A stretch of DNA of 14,490 nucleotides from an uncultured Oscillospiraceae bacterium (lineage in GTDB: Bacteria; Bacillota; Clostridia; Oscillospirales; Oscillospiraceae), in assembly GCA_934636305.1 (NCBI GenBank), contig CAKUAM010000050.1, positions 1 to 14,490 on the forward strand, read 5' to 3'. Below, piece after piece: positions 6,367 through 13,474 of this stretch. The notes below the pieces were generated by a model that saw nothing but the letters and a program-made list of their open reading frames with translations, was not told where the DNA came from and searched no databases. Each line of letters opens with the position of its first letter. Position 1 is the stretch's first letter. The position numbers and the translations under genes were made by a program.

Positions 6367-7058
6367 TTTCTGCCTCCCTCCAGCTTATAGCCCTTGCCCC
6401 AGACGACCTTCAGGTATCTGGGATCCGACGGATTGATCTCCAGCTTTTCCCGCAGATGGCGGATGTGCACAGCCAGCGTATTGTCAATGCCAAGCGGTGC
6501 CTCGTTCCAGACGGCCTGATAAATCTCCCCCGGGGCAAAGACCTTTCCAGGATTTTTCATCAGGAAATACAGAATATCATACTCCTTTGGCGTAAGCGCA
6601 ATCTCCTGCCCGTCGAGCGTCACACGCTTGGCGTCGTGGTCCAGCTGGATCCCGCCGACTGTAATGGCAGACGGGGTCTGGACGGCGGCTCCAAGCTGCA
6701 GAAAGCGGCGCAGCTGGGATTTGACGCGCGCCAGCACCTCCACCGGGTTAAAGGGCTTTGTAATATAATCATCCGCCCCCACGCTCAGGCCCAGAATCTT
6801 GTCAGAATCCTCTGACTTTGCCGTCAGCAGAATGACCGGAATATTGGAAAATTCGCGCAGCCGCGCCATGGTCATAATGCCGTCCATGCCGGGCATCATG
6901 ATATCCAGCAGCGCCAGCTGCACCGGCTCCGTCCGCGCCAGCTCCAGTGCCTGCTGGCCATTCTCCGCCGCATGGACGCAGTAGCCGTCCGATTCCAGGT
7001 AAATTTTCAACGCCGCGACGATATCTGCCCCATCGTCGCAGACCAGAATATGCTGCAT
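6363..7058 (-). CDS. OmpR/PhoB-family response regulator
   Basis: A 231-residue DNA-binding regulator. The ATG at 7058 has GAGGAGGG (7066-7073) seven bases upstream and gives the canonical start MQHILVCDD; an upstream in-frame codon at 7109 would fall at the promoter and is rejected. The receiver domain has the acidic pair Asp8/Asp9, phospho-acceptor Asp52 (LALLDIMMPGMDG), Thr79 and Lys101 (DDYITKPF). After a linker comes a winged-helix trans_reg_C domain ending VVWGKGYKLEGGRK, with the LTPKEYDILYFLMKNPGKVF segment. It is first in the two-gene operon with the kinase and has a promoter at 7085-7113. Sequence style is VanR-like, but nothing nearby suggests vancomycin resistance, so I give no symbol. 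Confidence 0.95.
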   Translation of the reverse strand: MQHILVCDDGADIVAALKIYLESDGYCVHAAENGQQALELARTEPVQLALLDIMMPGMDGIMTMARLREFSNIPVILLTAKSEDSDKILGLSVGADDYITKPFNPVEVLARVKSQLRRFLQLGAAVQTPSAITVGGIQLDHDAKRVTLDGQEIALTPKEYDILYFLMKNPGKVFAPGEIYQAVWNEAPLGIDNTLAVHIRHLREKLEINPSDPRYLKVVWGKGYKLEGGRK

Positions 7059-7084
7059 GTGGTGTCCCTCCTCTTTCTGTACAC

Positions 7085-7113
7085 ATGATACCGGAAATCT
7101 GATGAACAAACAA
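7085..7113 (-). promoter_or_regulatory. Promoter for the response regulator/kinase operon
   Basis: On the minus strand TTGTTT (7108-7113) and TATCAT (7085-7090) are spaced by 17 bp. The predicted start near 7078 leaves a leader of about 20 nt containing the ribosome binding site. Confidence 0.6.
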
Positions 7114-7158
7114 GCAGCAAGCGCATTAAGATTTTATGAAGCTGTGCGCGGCAGCCGC

Positions 7159-7187
7159 TTGCATTCGCCCCGGATTTGTGATATGAA
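7159..7187 (+). promoter_or_regulatory. Promoter for the FMN reductase gene
   Basis: TTGCAT (7159-7164) and TATGAA (7182-7187) are spaced by 17 bp, a moderate match. It diverges from the regulator promoter. The 160-bp gap is a plausible place for binding by the neighbouring response regulator, but I see no clear direct repeat that would prove it. Confidence 0.5.
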
Positions 7188-7219
7188 AAGGACATCAAAC
7201 TCTTTGGAGGGATTCTACC

Positions 7220-7843
7220 ATGAAGGTACTTTTGGTCAATGGCAGCCCGCACGAACACGGCTGCACCGATACCGCGCTGCAGGAAATTGCGCGCACGCTG
7301 CAGCAGGAGGGGCTTGACGCCGAGTTTTTCTGGATCGGCAACAATCCCATCGGCGGCTGCATCGCCTGCGGCGGCTGCGCGAAGGCAGGCAAATGCGTCT
7401 TTGGCGGCAGCGTCAATGACTTCGCCGAAAAGGCAAAGGACGCCGACGGCTTTGTGTTCGGCTCACCGGTGCACTACGCGGCGGCCTCCGGCAACATGAC
7501 TTCGTTCATGGATCGGCTGTTCTACTCCGCACCGAAGGAGTATTTCCGCCGCAAGCCCGCCGCGGTGATTACCTCTGCGCGCCGCGCCGGCACAACGACA
7601 ACCTATGAGCAGCTGCTCAAATACCCCGGCATTCTGGAAATGCCGATCGTCTCCTCCTGCTACTGGAACAATGTCCACGGTGCATGTCCGGAGGATGTCC
7701 AGAAGGATGAGGAAGGTCTGCGCGCCATGCGCGTGCTGGCCCGGAACATGGCGTGGATGCTGCGCTGCATTGCAGCCGGACGCGCCGCCGGCGTACCGGA
7801 GCCCACGCAGGAAACACCGGTCTGGACCAATTTCATTCGATAA
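7220..7843 (+). CDS. Flavodoxin-fold NAD(P)H-dependent FMN reductase / iron-sulfur flavoprotein-like
   Basis: A 207-residue cytoplasmic flavoprotein. The start MKVLLVNGSPHEHGCTDTAL carries the FMN phosphate-binding loop (VNGSP) of the NADPH-dependent FMN reductase superfamily. A Cys cluster follows, Cys47-x2-Cys50-x2-Cys53-x5-Cys59, as seen in the subgroup that includes iron-sulfur flavoproteins. The motif GSPVHYAAASGNMTSFMDRL (81-100) is the second FMN-contacting region. GGAGGG lies just before the ATG. It stands alone, divergent from the two-component operon and convergent with thyX; both end at the shared hairpin at 7941-7982. The natural substrate (quinone, metal, nitro compound or electron carrier) cannot be read from the sequence. 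Whether the cysteines hold an Fe-S cluster is inference. Confidence 0.9.
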   Translation: MKVLLVNGSPHEHGCTDTALQEIARTLQQEGLDAEFFWIGNNPIGGCIACGGCAKAGKCVFGGSVNDFAEKAKDADGFVFGSPVHYAAASGNMTSFMDRLFYSAPKEYFRRKPAAVITSARRAGTTTTYEQLLKYPGILEMPIVSSCYWNNVHGACPEDVQKDEEGLRAMRVLARNMAWMLRCIAAGRAAGVPEPTQETPVWTNFIR

Positions 7844-7940
7844 AACTGGCTGCCGGACAGTATGCCGGAATTTCCAAACTTCAGCAAATCATCAAAAGGC
7901 AGTGTTTTCTCCTACGTTCTCGTGCAGATCTGCAGACCAA

Positions 7941-7982
7941 TATAAAAAGGTACGTCCATGAAATTGGACGTACCTTTTTATA
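7941..7982. terminator. Bidirectional terminator between the FMN reductase gene and thyX
   Basis: A perfect 17-bp inverted repeat: TATAAAAAGGTACGTCC (7941-7957) and GGACGTACCTTTTTATA (7966-7982) around an 8-nt loop. The GC-rich core is flanked by A5 on one side and T5 on the other, so it reads as an intrinsic terminator on both strands. It serves the plus-strand gene ending at 7843 and thyX ending at 8000. Confidence 0.95.
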
Positions 7983-7999
7983 TACAGAAGATCTGACTT

Positions 8000-9346
8000 T
8001 TATTCTCCAAACGCGTACCTTTTTTTCATCTCTGCCTGCCGGCCGCAGGTCATCTTCCCCTCCGGGCAACGCCCGGCAGCCACGCAGGTCGGGCCATAGA
8101 GAGAAAACAGCACCGGCGACTTTTCCCGCAGCGCGGCCAGCGCTGCATCCGCGCAGGCGCGGATCTCCCACTGGGCGCGGCTGCAGCAGCGCAGACGGAA
8201 GAACACATACAGCTCCCCGGCATTCATTGTCGTGAGGACAGGCACCGTCTGGCCGCTCAGAAGCAGATAGCGCAGCACGTTCTTGTCTGCGCCCAGCGCC
8301 TGCAGCTCCGCCGCGGCGTGTGCGGCCAGGGCAAAGGCATCCCGATAGACGCGCTCCTGCCCGGCATCCAGAACACTCTGCGGCAGGACATAGCGCGTAT
8401 AATCCGCGTTTGCCAGCAGATCCGGCGCACACAGCGCCTGCATCCGGTGGCGGGTCATATGCATCAGCGCAGCGAGCGACATGCCGGAAAACAGCAGCGT
8501 AAAGCCCGCCTGCTCCAGCTCGCGCCGGCGCGGTCTTGTCAGAAGCGCACGCAAAAGTGTACGCTGTGCCTGCGCATCCAATGCCTGCGGCACACGCCCC
8601 TGCGCAATCTGGTACGCATCGCAGATCAGCTTTTCCGCGTTTTCCGGCGCAGAAAGAATCGTAACCGGTGCCTCCGGCACAAGCGGATCTGCCTCCGGCA
8701 GCGGCACACAGGGCACAGCCGAATATTCCTCCGGCCGCCGCAGCGCCAGAAACGGCAGCTTCTGCTCACACTGGGCAAACAGACTCTCCCCCAGCGCGCA
8801 AAGCTCCGGATTGGACGCGCCGCGGCCATACCGCAGCTCGTTCATGACATGCACAAGCTCCCGCGCATTCATGGAACAGAAGAAATTGCTGCAGAAGCAA
8901 TATGGCAGCACAAAGCGCGCATCCTCCTTCGGTACACCAGCCGCCTCCAGCGCATCATACACAGAAAACAGCGCACGCACGGTTTCGTCAAACACGGCCT
9001 TCTGCGCGAAATCCGAAAACGCCGGGAACACATAGCCCGCGTTGGAGAAATCGACGTACCGGCGCGATTTCACCGTGAACGACGCCAGCCGGAACTCAAT
9101 CAGAAACTGCTCGGCAAAAACCGATACATTTTCAAAGGATAAGTTTACATAACAATGTTCCAGTACCGAGGTATGACCGGATGACACGACCTTGGCGACA
9201 AGCTTTTCATTTTTTTCCTGACCGGCAGCCAGAGACTTTGCAAAAATCTCGTCCGCGGTGCCGTCCATCGTGGAGATGCGGCCGCCCGAGGCAATCATGG
9301 CTGCAGCGTTGGGCGTAGCGCCCAGAATGGTAACATGGCCCTGCAT
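8000..9346 (-). CDS. thyX: FAD-dependent thymidylate synthase ThyX, tandem two-domain form
   Basis: ThyX makes dTMP from dUMP using FAD and methylenetetrahydrofolate. This protein is 448 residues, about twice the 200-250 typical of the family, and contains two ThyX-like units. Unit 1 (about 55-190) has SVLEHCYVNLSFENVS, then EFRLASFTVKSRRYVDF (84-100) in place of the ThyX signature RHRxxSxNxxSxRY, and NAREL (160-164). Unit 2 (about 275-405) has a true RHR (299-301), ADYTRYVLP, NAGEL (375-379), and RLRCCSRAQWEIR (384-396), the dUMP-site region. Each unit keeps features the other lost. The tail holds cysteines and CPEGKMTCG. The ATG at 9346 follows AGGAGG. It lies 12 bp after the DUF2344 gene and is the last gene of that operon. 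Annotation as ThyX is firm; activity is not proven by sequence. Confidence 0.87.
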   Translation of the reverse strand: MQGHVTILGATPNAAAMIASGGRISTMDGTADEIFAKSLAAGQEKNEKLVAKVVSSGHTSVLEHCYVNLSFENVSVFAEQFLIEFRLASFTVKSRRYVDFSNAGYVFPAFSDFAQKAVFDETVRALFSVYDALEAAGVPKEDARFVLPYCFCSNFFCSMNARELVHVMNELRYGRGASNPELCALGESLFAQCEQKLPFLALRRPEEYSAVPCVPLPEADPLVPEAPVTILSAPENAEKLICDAYQIAQGRVPQALDAQAQRTLLRALLTRPRRRELEQAGFTLLFSGMSLAALMHMTRHRMQALCAPDLLANADYTRYVLPQSVLDAGQERVYRDAFALAAHAAAELQALGADKNVLRYLLLSGQTVPVLTTMNAGELYVFFRLRCCSRAQWEIRACADAALAALREKSPVLFSLYGPTCVAAGRCPEGKMTCGRQAEMKKRYAFGE

Positions 9347-9358
9347 GGGAATCCTCCT

Positions 9359-10018
9359 TTATCGGAATCGGTGCATCTGCTCGTCATAAATTTCAAGCCG
9401 GCGGATGCGCGCAAAATCCGGCTTGCAGTCCGGCAGATAGGTTTCCACCGCGCTGACCAGCAGCTGCGGGTTCAGACTCGGGTTCTGCGCCGCGACAAGC
9501 GCCGTCAGCTGCAGCTCCTGCGGCGATATGGCGCGCATGGAAAGCTCGAAAATCATCGGCCTGATATCCACGTCCGCCTCCCCGCTTTTCGTGCGCTTTC
9601 TCAGAAGAATGGTGTCACGCGCAAACAGCGCTGCAATGGCCGGCTGCGCCCCCTCCGGGATCCCGCTGTCATATTCCAGTGTGACCTCCGCCTCCAGACG
9701 CGACAGGTGCTTGAATTTCACGCTGCTTTCATATGCCTGCAGCACGCGGATCCCCACCGGCATCGTCCGGTTCAGAAGCGCCGGCAGCTTATGGATATCA
9801 ACGGATCCATCCTCAATTTCAAACTCAAGAATCTCGCAGCTGCTCTGCACGCCGACCGACAGCGGCAGCGCAATCGAAACATATGCGCGTGGGCTGAAGC
9901 CCTGCGAATGCCAGATCATAATATCTGCGCGCTTGAACGCGCGCTGGAAAATCCGCATCAGATCCAGATGCGAAAGATACACCGCGTCGCCGGTCTTTTC
10001 AAACAGCAGGCGATTCAT
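9359..10018 (-). CDS. Radical SAM-associated DUF2344 protein (TIGR03936 family)
   Basis: A 219-residue protein starting MNRLLFEKTGDAVYLSHLDL, the typical opening of the DUF2344 family, followed by QRAFKRADI, a HSQGFSPRAYVSIALPLSVGVQS segment (roughly 37-59) and EILEFEIED. The ATG at 10018 is preceded by AAAGGGGG. A GTG six codons earlier (10036) is less likely because that ribosome binding site would then be inside the gene. It overlaps the end of the radical SAM gene by 20 bases. In many Clostridia this family sits directly after, or is fused to, TIGR03960 radical SAM proteins, so the pair probably works together. The reaction is unknown to me; the often-seen neighbours rng, rplU and rpmA are absent here. 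Confidence 0.9.
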   Translation of the reverse strand: MNRLLFEKTGDAVYLSHLDLMRIFQRAFKRADIMIWHSQGFSPRAYVSIALPLSVGVQSSCEILEFEIEDGSVDIHKLPALLNRTMPVGIRVLQAYESSVKFKHLSRLEAEVTLEYDSGIPEGAQPAIAALFARDTILLRKRTKSGEADVDIRPMIFELSMRAISPQELQLTALVAAQNPSLNPQLLVSAVETYLPDCKPDFARIRRLEIYDEQMHRFR

Positions 10019-11846
10019 CGCAAAGCCCCCTTTCACTCAGACCTCTTGCGCCGCAGCCGTTGCAATGCGTGCGGCAATCCGGCGTCGGCTCCGAGCGCAG
10101 CGCCCGGTCACGTTCGCGGGCCAGAAACTTCATGCTGACGCCGACATCGATGGTCTGCCACGGCAGCAGCTCATCGGTACCAAAGCCGCGCGTTGTATAG
10201 AAATCCGGATCCACACCGGCGCATCGGAACGCCTCCTGCCAGAGGTCATTGCGGAAATATTCATCCCATCCGTCAAGTTTGCAGCCAAGCCGATGCGCCT
10301 CAAGCAGCACGCGGCCCACACGGCGGTCGCCCCGGGCCATGACCGATTCCAGCCGGCTCAGATCCGATTCGTGATAACGGTAATCCACGCACTTGGCATG
10401 CAGATTGGCCTGCAGCAGATGCACACGCCGCAGATATTCCTCGGGCGTGATCTGCGCGGCCCACTGAAACGGCGTGAATGGCTTCGGCACAAAGTAGGCC
10501 GTAGCCAGATTGATGGACAGACCGCGCTTTTTCCCGTTTGCATGCTCGCGCCAGACCTGAATGATTTTATAGACCAGTTCCGCAATTCCAACAACATCCT
10601 CATCCGTCTCTGTCGGCAGGCCAAGCATGAAATACAGCTTGACGCTGTTCCAGCCGCCGGAAAATGCGGTCGCACAGGTGGAGAGAATTTCCTCCTCCGT
10701 GACATTTTTGTTGATTGCGTCGCGCAGCCGCTGCGTCCCGGCCTCCGGTGCGAAGGTCAGGCCGCTCTTGCGCACCTTCTGTACCTTCATCATAAGCTCC
10801 CGCGAGAAATTATCCGCGCGCAGCGACGGCAGGGAGAGGTTGATCTTCCGCGGCTCACAATAGGCAAGCAGGCCGTCGGCCAGCTGCTCAAGCTGACGGT
10901 AGTCCGATGTAGAAAGGCTCGCCAGTGTAATCTCGCTGTTGCCAGAGTCCTCCAGCGACTCGATGGCCTGCCGGCAGAGTGTGTCGGCGGATTTTGCGCG
11001 GATCGGCCGGTAGCAGAAGCCGGCCTGACAGAACCGGCAGCCGCGGATACAGCCGCGGAACACCTCCAGATTCGAGCGGTCATGCACAATCTGCGTGGAC
11101 GGCACAATCGTCTTTGTCGGGTAGTACGCCGTGTCAAGATTCTGCACAATCCGTTTGGTCACACGCGCAGGCGCCCCCGGCTCCGGCACGATGGCTGCAA
11201 GCGTCCCATCGTCCTGATACGTATGCGTATAAAGAGACGGCACATAGACTCCCGGGATTTTCGCGACCTCACGCAGGAAGGTCTGCTTGTCCGCACCGCG
11301 CTGCTTTGCCGCACGGTAGCATGTGAGAATCTCCGGCGTGATGTCCTCGCCCTCGCCAATGGAGAAAAAATCAATGAAATCAGCAAGCGGCTCCGGATTG
11401 ACCGCGCAGACGCCGCCCGCAAACACCATGTTCTCCAGCCCATGCCGGTCCTTCGCCAGGAGCGGCACATGCGAAAGCTCCAGCATGTTGAGCACGCTCG
11501 TGTAGCACATTTCATAGCCCAGCGTGAACGCAATCAGGTCAAAATTCTGCACCGGATCGTGGCTTTCCAGCGCAAAAAGTGGGATATCATTCTCTCGCAG
11601 CTGCTGCTCCATGTCGCCCCAGGGCGCAAACACACGCTCACACCACACGCCGGGCATTTCATTCATCACGCCATAAAGAATCCGCATGCCGATATTCGAC
11701 ATCCCGATCTCATACGTGTCCGGAAAACAGAACGCAACACGCAGATCGACATCCTTTTTATCTTTGATGATCTGATTATATTCTCCACCCACATAGCGCG
11801 CAGGCTTCTGCACGGTCTGCAGGATCCGATGGATCTTATCTGTCAT
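9999..11846 (-). CDS. Radical SAM protein of the TIGR03960 family with B12-binding-like N-terminus
   Basis: A 615-residue enzyme-type protein. The start is the ATG at 11846 (MTDKIHRILQTVQKPARYVG), with AGAAGGA just upstream; the open frame continues to 11960, but that extra part is promoter and repeat DNA. Residues about 35-180 look like a cobalamin-binding-type Rossmann region (VAFCFPDTYEIGMSNIGM). The radical SAM core begins with the cluster motif CIRGCRFC: Cys266, Cys270, Cys273. Later segments include FAPEAGTQRLRDAINKNVTE and KLYFMLGLPTETDEDV, both typical of MiaB/B12-type radical SAM enzymes. The C-terminus has an extra cysteine group, DCRTHCNGCGA (Cys591, 595, 598), plus Cys609. It is first in an operon with the DUF2344 partner and thyX. 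Substrate unknown; RNA or ribosome modification has been suggested for relatives, which I treat as inference. Confidence 0.93.
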   Translation of the reverse strand: MTDKIHRILQTVQKPARYVGGEYNQIIKDKKDVDLRVAFCFPDTYEIGMSNIGMRILYGVMNEMPGVWCERVFAPWGDMEQQLRENDIPLFALESHDPVQNFDLIAFTLGYEMCYTSVLNMLELSHVPLLAKDRHGLENMVFAGGVCAVNPEPLADFIDFFSIGEGEDITPEILTCYRAAKQRGADKQTFLREVAKIPGVYVPSLYTHTYQDDGTLAAIVPEPGAPARVTKRIVQNLDTAYYPTKTIVPSTQIVHDRSNLEVFRGCIRGCRFCQAGFCYRPIRAKSADTLCRQAIESLEDSGNSEITLASLSTSDYRQLEQLADGLLAYCEPRKINLSLPSLRADNFSRELMMKVQKVRKSGLTFAPEAGTQRLRDAINKNVTEEEILSTCATAFSGGWNSVKLYFMLGLPTETDEDVVGIAELVYKIIQVWREHANGKKRGLSINLATAYFVPKPFTPFQWAAQITPEEYLRRVHLLQANLHAKCVDYRYHESDLSRLESVMARGDRRVGRVLLEAHRLGCKLDGWDEYFRNDLWQEAFRCAGVDPDFYTTRGFGTDELLPWQTIDVGVSMKFLARERDRALRSEPTPDCRTHCNGCGARGLSERGLCDESPAV

Positions 11847-11877
11847 AAACATTCCTTCTGTTTTAAGTTTACATGTC

Positions 11878-11906
11878 ATTTTAACTGTTTTTGCCCGGAA
11901 AAGCAA
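11878..11906 (-). promoter_or_regulatory. Promoter for the radical SAM/DUF2344/thyX operon
   Basis: On the minus strand TTGCTT (11901-11906) and TAAAAT (11878-11883) are spaced by 17 bp. The start would be near 11871, about 25 nt before the ATG. It lies between repeat copy B and the gene. Confidence 0.65.
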
Positions 11907-11940
11907 CCGATAAAACAGCGCAGCAGAAAATGCCGCTCGC

Positions 11941-12098
11941 GGCGCGTCAGAAACGGCCACGCCAGAACGAGCCGCCCGTCATTTCGGCATCAAATCTGAT
12001 AGTCGCTGCGATTCAATTACTGCGGCAAATCCGTACTGCCAATAAAATTTTTTTACCGTACGGATTTGCCTAGGGTGTATCAGGCAGCGCGGGAAAGA
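11941..12098 (+). repeat. Intergenic repeat, copy B (short form)
   Basis: Direct repeat of copy A at 3705-4067, about 8.2 kb away in the same orientation, but without the 205-bp segment. It starts GGCGCGTCAGAAACGGCCAC and ends near CGCGGGAAAGA. Similarity stops soon after 12098. It lies between the promoter of the radical SAM operon and the end of the ABC transporter operon. I see no gene in 11850-12189 on either strand; the remaining bases 12099-12150 hold nothing I can identify. Confidence 0.85.
12024..12070. repeat. Conserved hairpin of repeat copy B
   Basis: GGCAAATCCGTAC (12024-12036) and GTACGGATTTGCC (12058-12070) form a perfect 13-bp stem with a 21-nt loop that includes a T7 run. It is in the same position as the 3997-4036 hairpin of copy A, but the paired bases at both ends of the stem differ. 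Confidence 0.8.
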
Positions 12099-12153
12099 CC
12101 AAAGAAAAAACCGCCAATGTAGGGGCCGATGCCGACATACGCGTTCTGACACA

Positions 12154-12187
12154 CAACGGCGCACCGCCAGATGGCAGTGCGCCGTTG
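12154..12187 (-). terminator. Hairpin right after the last gene of the peptide transporter operon
   Basis: CAACGGCGCACCGCC (12154-12168) and GGCAGTGCGCCGTTG (12173-12187) form a 15-bp stem with a 4-nt loop and one G-U wobble on the minus strand. It begins two bases past the stop of the small membrane protein. There is no U-run after it, so it may be a Rho-type or mRNA 3'-end-protecting structure rather than a standard intrinsic terminator. Confidence 0.6.
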
Positions 12188-12189
12188 CT

Positions 12190-12450
12190 TCAGCGTTTCC
12201 AAATCAAAAACAAAATTGCAAGCAGCACCAGAAGCCCCAGAATATACACCCCAGCAATGACCAGCACCGCCTTCATCGCCCCGAGCATTGCCCAGATGCG
12301 TTCCTTGCGGGTATAGGCCGGCTTTGGCTGCGTGTCCTCCTGCATCTTTTCGGTCTTGCGCCGCGGCAGACGCAGCGGGGATTCGCGGTAAATACCGCTC
12401 ATGTCGGCGACGGTCCGGCCGTCGTCCTCAAAGGGTTCACGCCGCTTCAT
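12190..12450 (-). CDS. Small single-pass membrane protein coupled to oppF
   Basis: An 86-residue hypothetical protein that I do not recognise. The first 55 residues are charged and hydrophilic ([19 protein letters not shown], then SPLRLPRRKTEKMQ), with no signal peptide. A single hydrophobic helix at about 59-83 (AVLVIAGVYILGLLVLLAILFL) is followed by WKR at the C-terminus. Its ATG overlaps the oppF stop as ATGA, with no independent ribosome binding site, so it is probably translated by re-initiation after oppF. A strong hairpin follows the stop. The overlap, the clear amphipathic layout and the hairpin directly after the stop support a real gene. The position suggests a role linked to the transporter, but that is inference only. 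Confidence 0.7.
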   Translation of the reverse strand: MKRREPFEDDGRTVADMSGIYRESPLRLPRRKTEKMQEDTQPKPAYTRKERIWAMLGAMKAVLVIAGVYILGLLVLLAILFLIWKR

Positions 12451-13472
12451 TTGTCAAACAGATGGCAGACCACATAGTGGCCCTTCTCCACCTCGCGCTG
12501 CTTCGGCGCCTCCTGCTTGCAGCGCTCGGTCGCATACGGGCAGCGGGTGTGGAACTTGCAGCCCTTCGGCGGGTTGGCCGGTGAAGGAATCGAGCCCTGC
12601 AGCACAATGCGTTCGCGCTTGATCGTCGGATCCGAGATCGGAATGGCCGAGAACAGCGCCTTGGTATACGGATGCAGCGGATGATCAAAAATATCCTGCG
12701 TTTCTCCGTATTCAACGAGGTTGCCGAGATACATAACGCCAACCGTGTCGGAGATATGCTCAACGACGGACAGGTCGTGCGAGATGAACAGATACGTCAG
12801 GTTATATTTTTCCTGCAGATCCTTCAGCAGATTGATGATCTGTGCCTGAATGGACACGTCCAGCGCAGAAACCGGCTCGTCGCAGACGACAAATTCCGGA
12901 TTGAGCGCAAGCGCGCGGGCAATGCAGATTCGCTGCCGCTGACCGCCGGAAAACTCATGCGGATAGCGCGTCTTGTGATACGGCTGCAGGCCGCAGTTAT
13001 CCATGATCTGATCAATATAATCGTCAAATTCTGCCTTGGGCACGAGATTATGCTCCCGCACAGCCTCGCCGATGATCTCACCGACCGGCAGACGCGGCGA
13101 AAGGCTGGAGAACGGATCCTGGAAGATGATCTGCATCTTCGGGCGCAGCGCGCGCATCTCTTTATCGGTCAGGTCATAGACCTCTTTGCCGTTAAAGAAC
13201 ACCTGGCCGCCGGTCTTTTCCCCGCACAGACGGAGAATGGCGCGGCCGGTTGTCGATTTGCCGCAGCCGGATTCGCCGACAAGGCCCATGGTGCAGCCAC
13301 GGCGGAGATTGAATGTTACGCCGTCAACCGCCTTCACGTGGCCGACCGTCTGAGAGAACAGGCCCCCCTTGATCGGGAAATACTTCTTCAGGTGGTTGAC
13401 CATCAGAATATACTGCGGGTCATACTCGATGGGTTCGTAATCAATCGTCTGGTTTTTGCTTTCCTTCGCCAT
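12447..13472 (-). CDS. oppF: Oligopeptide/dipeptide ABC transporter ATP-binding protein (OppF/DppF type)
   Basis: A 341-residue cytoplasmic ATPase that powers peptide import together with the DppD/OppD-like partner encoded just upstream. Walker [10 protein letters not shown] (66-74), Q-loop IIFQDP (115-120), signature FSGGQRQR (174-181), Walker B FVVCDEP (194-200), D-loop SALD and switch His232 are all present. The C-terminal oligopeptide-transporter extension contains [15 protein letters not shown], the cysteine-bearing motif typical of this subfamily. The N-terminus has about 20 extra residues before the first strand, with [22 protein letters not shown] as in OppF proteins. The ATG at 13472 follows the oppD stop by two bases. 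Substrate (peptide, nickel or other) cannot be decided without the binding protein, which is outside the window. Confidence 0.93.
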   Translation of the reverse strand: MAKESKNQTIDYEPIEYDPQYILMVNHLKKYFPIKGGLFSQTVGHVKAVDGVTFNLRRGCTMGLVGESGCGKSTTGRAILRLCGEKTGGQVFFNGKEVYDLTDKEMRALRPKMQIIFQDPFSSLSPRLPVGEIIGEAVREHNLVPKAEFDDYIDQIMDNCGLQPYHKTRYPHEFSGGQRQRICIARALALNPEFVVCDEPVSALDVSIQAQIINLLKDLQEKYNLTYLFISHDLSVVEHISDTVGVMYLGNLVEYGETQDIFDHPLHPYTKALFSAIPISDPTIKRERIVLQGSIPSPANPPKGCKFHTRCPYATERCKQEAPKQREVEKGHYVVCHLFDK

Positions 13473-13474
13473 GC

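Noticed and set aside
6363..7058. Naming the two-component pair vanR/vanS.
   Set aside because: The resemblance is only that of the general OmpR-type family; no resistance genes are near and the sensor topology differs from VanS.
11847..11960. N-terminal extension of 38 codons on the radical SAM gene.
   Set aside because: It covers the promoter and part of repeat copy B; the ATG at 11846 has a ribosome binding site and gives the family N-terminus.
9528..11999. An 823-codon plus-strand open frame opposite the radical SAM and DUF2344 genes.
   Set aside because: The minus strand carries two clear protein families here; the plus-strand translation has no recognisable domain and shows shadow-frame composition.
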